Shown here in pieces: positions 61,761 through 64,000 of a DNA stretch of 64,000 nt; the stretch's first letter is position 1, and every line of letters begins with the position of its first letter. A program made the position numbers and the translations under genes. The stretch lies in the NCBI RefSeq assembly GCF_043678055.1, contig NZ_JBHEQA010000004.1, forward strand, positions 62,001 through 126,000, in the 5' to 3' direction. The notes under the pieces were generated by a model. That model ran no database searches. It was not told where the DNA came from and saw only the letters and a program-made list of their open reading frames with translations. The stretch is from Spongiimicrobium salis. GTDB lineage: Bacteria > Bacteroidota > Bacteroidia > Flavobacteriales > Flavobacteriaceae.

Positions 61761-62198
61761 TTATTTTTTATCTGATTCTTGTTGCATTCTAGCCCATTCG
61801 ACCTCTGCTTTCTTCTTTAAATTTTCCCGATCCGCCTTCCAGTTTTCCAATTGATCGGGACAGAATAGATAGAGGGCTCCCCCATCAATGAGGAAATCTT
61901 CAGGGTCAATATCATATTTGCCATCGTACATAGCGATTCCAATGGCACAAAACCCTCCAAATTTGGGCAAGTACTGCTGCGGATTCTTTTGGAATAGTGC
62001 TCTATTTTCGGCACTACTAAAGTGATAGTACACATCCTCCACTTTTGCACTCAGCACCGAGGTTCCCTGTATGGCCCTCCCTTGGAAATAGGCCACAAGA
62101 TCATAACCATGTACCGCTACTTTTTTATGGTTCACTTGTTGTCCCCGTATACTGAGTGATCCCAGTAAAATTCCGAATACGAGCAGATACCTCTTCAT
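61761..62198 (-). CDS. Secreted YHS-domain protein
   Basis: A 145-residue protein with signal peptide (MKRYLLVFGILLGSLSIRGQ) and a YHS domain (GYDLVAYFQGRAIQG, YYHFSSAENRALFQKNPQQY, FGGFCAIGIA), the class labelled YHS domain (seleno)proteins. The fold suggests metal or redox handling in the periplasm. The start at 62198 is set by the signal peptide. It is four bases upstream of the 129-aa gene and a paralogue of the next gene. Confidence 0.83.
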   Translation of the reverse strand: MKRYLLVFGILLGSLSIRGQQVNHKKVAVHGYDLVAYFQGRAIQGTSVLSAKVEDVYYHFSSAENRALFQKNPQQYLPKFGGFCAIGIAMYDGKYDIDPEDFLIDGGALYLFCPDQLENWKADRENLKKKAEVEWARMQQESDKK

Positions 62199-62257
62199 AA
62201 TACCAATACTTAAGATCATCAACCTCCATGGACGAAGGTTGATGGTCAGTGCACGTA

Positions 62258-62710
62258 TCATTTGCTATTCTTGAGGGTTTTCCAATTTGCATTTGCTTTC
62301 TTGATCAATGCTTTTTCATCTTTCACCCATGGATCTTTCCCATTGAAAATAGCGCCTTTGTAGGGGCCATTGTAAAAAAGATAGAGTTTCCCATCGGTGA
62401 TTTGAAAAGTTTCAGGGTCTACAGGGAATTTAGCATTGGAAGTAGCTACCGCCGTGGCACAGAACCCTCCCATTTCCGGCATGTATTTTGAAGGATTTGC
62501 CTTAAACAATTTTTGGTTTTCCACACTGCTAAAATAATAGTGTATCCCATCGACTTCAACGGAGAGTTTGTCCGAACCTTGAATGGCCTGATTTTTTGTA
62601 AAATACCCTACAAGGTCATACCCTTCAAGAGCTACGGATTTCGTATTTACGCTTTGCGCAAAACTCATTGTCGACATCAGCACGCTTAGTGCAAGAACTA
62701 ATTTTTTCAT
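62258..62710 (-). CDS. Secreted YHS-domain protein, paralogue
   Basis: A 150-residue exported protein, signal peptide MKKLVLALSVLMSTMSFAQ, with the same YHS layout (GYDLVGYFTKNQAIQG, YYFSSVENQKLFKANPSKYM, MGGFCATAVA). It keeps the conserved Cys in GGFC. The tandem pair arose by duplication and then diverged, mainly after the YHS motif. Function of the pair is unknown. Confidence 0.85.
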   Translation of the reverse strand: MKKLVLALSVLMSTMSFAQSVNTKSVALEGYDLVGYFTKNQAIQGSDKLSVEVDGIHYYFSSVENQKLFKANPSKYMPEMGGFCATAVATSNAKFPVDPETFQITDGKLYLFYNGPYKGAIFNGKDPWVKDEKALIKKANANWKTLKNSK

Positions 62711-62833
62711 GATTTTCTTTTTTTAATTTCATTTTCGGATTTTCATAACCCGCTATATGGCAAAGATATAGGTGTCTAACGGCCGCTGAAATGGATAAAA
62801 AGGAACTTGACTTGTACTATTTCCCAAATAGGT

Positions 62834-63523
62834 TTACTGTGGCGTATGAAAAGGTCTGATCTCTAAATTTACCGGATGAAAAGATTCCGAAGATTTCAGG
62901 CAGTATAGGATACTGTCAGCCACATCATGGGGATTCATCATTGTAGTACTGGCCTTGTAATTTCTAAAATCGTCAAAGAAATTGGTTGCAATAGACCCAG
63001 GCAATATGCAACTTACTTTTATACCATGCGGACGTAATTCTTTATACAGGGATTCCGACATTCCCTTTACGGCAAATTTTGTCCCATTATAGACCGACAT
63101 ATTCTCGACCCCACTGATTCCGGCTATGGATGAAATATTGATAATATGACCCTTTTTTGCCTTCTTCATTAGAGGCACCGCGCATTTTGTTAGGTAAAAG
63201 ATCCCAAAAACATTAGTCTCGAACATCTGTCTCATCAGGCCAGAATCCGTTTCTTCTATCTTAAAATAACTCCCAAAACCCGCATTATTGACAATAATAT
63301 CTATGGAATCGTGTTTTTCAATCACTTTAGTAAAGGCCGTCTTTACGGCTTCTTCGTTTCCAATATCCAAACAATGGCCCGTAAAATTTGGATGATCAAT
63401 TTTTGTTTCATTTCTACTAAAACCAACGACCTTGGCCCCTTCCTCAAGAAGTTGTTGTACAAGTATCAATCCCAATCCTTTGCTGGAACCTGTTATTATG
63501 GCTACTTTGTCTTTCATATTCAT
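62834..63523 (-). CDS. Short-chain dehydrogenase/reductase
   Basis: A 229-residue classical SDR: cofactor motif ITGSSKGLGLILV, NNAGFGSYF, catalytic Ser and Tyr-x3-Lys in ISSIAGISGVENMSVYNGTK. The residues after the first strand favour NADP. Its start lies 80 bp inside the C-terminal codons of the YpdA-like gene, and the TGxxxGxG motif comes so early that a much later start is impossible. Substrate is unknown. Confidence 0.9.
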   Translation of the reverse strand: MNMKDKVAIITGSSKGLGLILVQQLLEEGAKVVGFSRNETKIDHPNFTGHCLDIGNEEAVKTAFTKVIEKHDSIDIIVNNAGFGSYFKIEETDSGLMRQMFETNVFGIFYLTKCAVPLMKKAKKGHIINISSIAGISGVENMSVYNGTKFAVKGMSESLYKELRPHGIKVSCILPGSIATNFFDDFRNYKASTTMMNPHDVADSILYCLKSSESFHPVNLEIRPFHTPQ

Positions 63524-64000
63524 GTTTTTTCATTATGTGATTTATAATCTTATCTCCATGGTCCTTTGAATTTTCAATAAACCATTGACGGGTATTTAGT
63601 CCTCCGATAACCACTCCTGCCAAGAAAACATTGGGCGATGTAGTTTCCATCGTACTTGTATCGTATTTGGGATAGCCAGAAATAGCATCAATTTCTATCC
63701 CTAGTTTTTCTGAGAGTGTGAAATTGGGATGATAGCCGGTCATGGCATATACAAAATCGTTTTCCAAAGCAATGCGTTCTCCATTTTTTTGGAACACAAG
63801 TTGCCTTTCCTGGATTTCAAGGACGGTGGCTCTGTAATGTACTTTAATGCTTCCTTCTGCTATCCTTCCTTCAATATCTGGCCGGATCCAATATTTCACA
63901 TGCTGACTTATTTCCTTCCCGCGAATCAGCAGTGTTACCTCCGCACCTTTGCGATATGCTTCCAAAGCCACATCGATTGCCGAGTTAGATCCTCCTATAA
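63444..64000 (-). CDS. YpdA-like FAD/NAD(P) bacillithiol disulfide reductase, partial
   Basis: C-terminal part of a flavoprotein cut by the window edge. The frame is open to base 64000, beginning IGGSNSAIDVALEAYRKGAE, the NADPH-binding motif; later come YAMTGYHPNF and SPNVFLAGVVIGG, the FAD-contact strand. These fit the YpdA/Bdr family, which reduces bacillithiol disulfide. The last part (HNNRFQQRIGIDTCTTTS) overlaps the SDR start by 80 bp and has a poor look, so the true end may be earlier if a frameshift is present. Confidence 0.8.
   Translation of the reverse strand, partial: IGGSNSAIDVALEAYRKGAEVTLLIRGKEISQHVKYWIRPDIEGRIAEGSIKVHYRATVLEIQERQLVFQKNGERIALENDFVYAMTGYHPNFTLSEKLGIEIDAISGYPKYDTSTMETTSPNVFLAGVVIGGLNTRQWFIENSKDHGDKIINHIMKKHEYERQSSHNNRFQQRIGIDTCTTTS

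Overview
The window looks like chromosome of a marine-type Flavobacteriaceae (Bacteroidota). The reasons are SusC/SusD and FecI/FecR genes, several TonB-dependent barrels, a GSCFA protein, a fused E1 alpha/beta dehydrogenase, and repeated matches to the Bacteroidota promoter pattern TTG-N17-23-TAnnTTTG. Species cannot be told from sequence alone. Coding density is high, and no rRNA, insertion sequence or CRISPR array is visible.

Region 1 (1-21810) is a catabolic block. A minus-strand operon carries a branched-chain 2-oxoacid dehydrogenase E2, a branched-chain aminotransferase and a fused E1, opposite a divergent Lrp/AsnC regulator. It is followed by paaY, an enoyl-CoA hydratase, and an almost complete aerobic phenylacetate (Paa) pathway: paaZ, an SDR, paaJ, paaI, paaH, a PLP dehydratase, paaG, and paaD-C-B-A-E. 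A TetR regulator (PaaR type) sits at its head and a divergent aromatic amino acid hydroxylase gene lies beyond. Two matching palindromes, one before paaE and one between tetR and the hydroxylase, suggest a single regulon linking phenylalanine and phenylacetate use. No phenylacetate-CoA ligase (paaK) is in the window.

Region 2 (22026-33735) is mostly conserved core: a B12-type radical SAM protein, a DUF4230 protein, a GSCFA protein, alaS, an M23 peptidase with a MerR regulator, an outer-membrane barrel protein, and der. Region 3 (34160-42694) is a sigma/anti-sigma/SusC/SusD uptake locus with a choice-of-anchor I lipoprotein. Region 4 (42775-48625) has era, an AGCS symporter, an NTF2-like protein, and a metal-uptake TonB receptor divergent from a DtxR/MntR-type repressor around a perfect operator-like palindrome.

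Region 5 (48660-52525) is the most unusual. A tRNA promoter is followed by a broken 5' tRNA copy, a REP-like repeat and an intact initiator tRNA-fMet. Next comes a decayed copy of the 3' end of the neighbouring outer-membrane protein gene, then an A+T-rich two-gene module: a Trypco1 protein translationally overlapping a trypsin-like protease fused to a STAND NTPase. This is the architecture of predicted NTP-dependent conflict/defence systems and is the best candidate for an undescribed system here.

Region 6 (52525-64000) holds the outer-membrane protein gene, a LytS/LytTR two-component pair, a haloalkane dehalogenase-like hydrolase with a divergent LysR regulator, and a minus-strand run of small enzymes and secreted proteins: DinB, methyltransferase, two unknown exported proteins, two YHS-domain paralogues, an SDR, and a YpdA-like reductase cut by the window edge.
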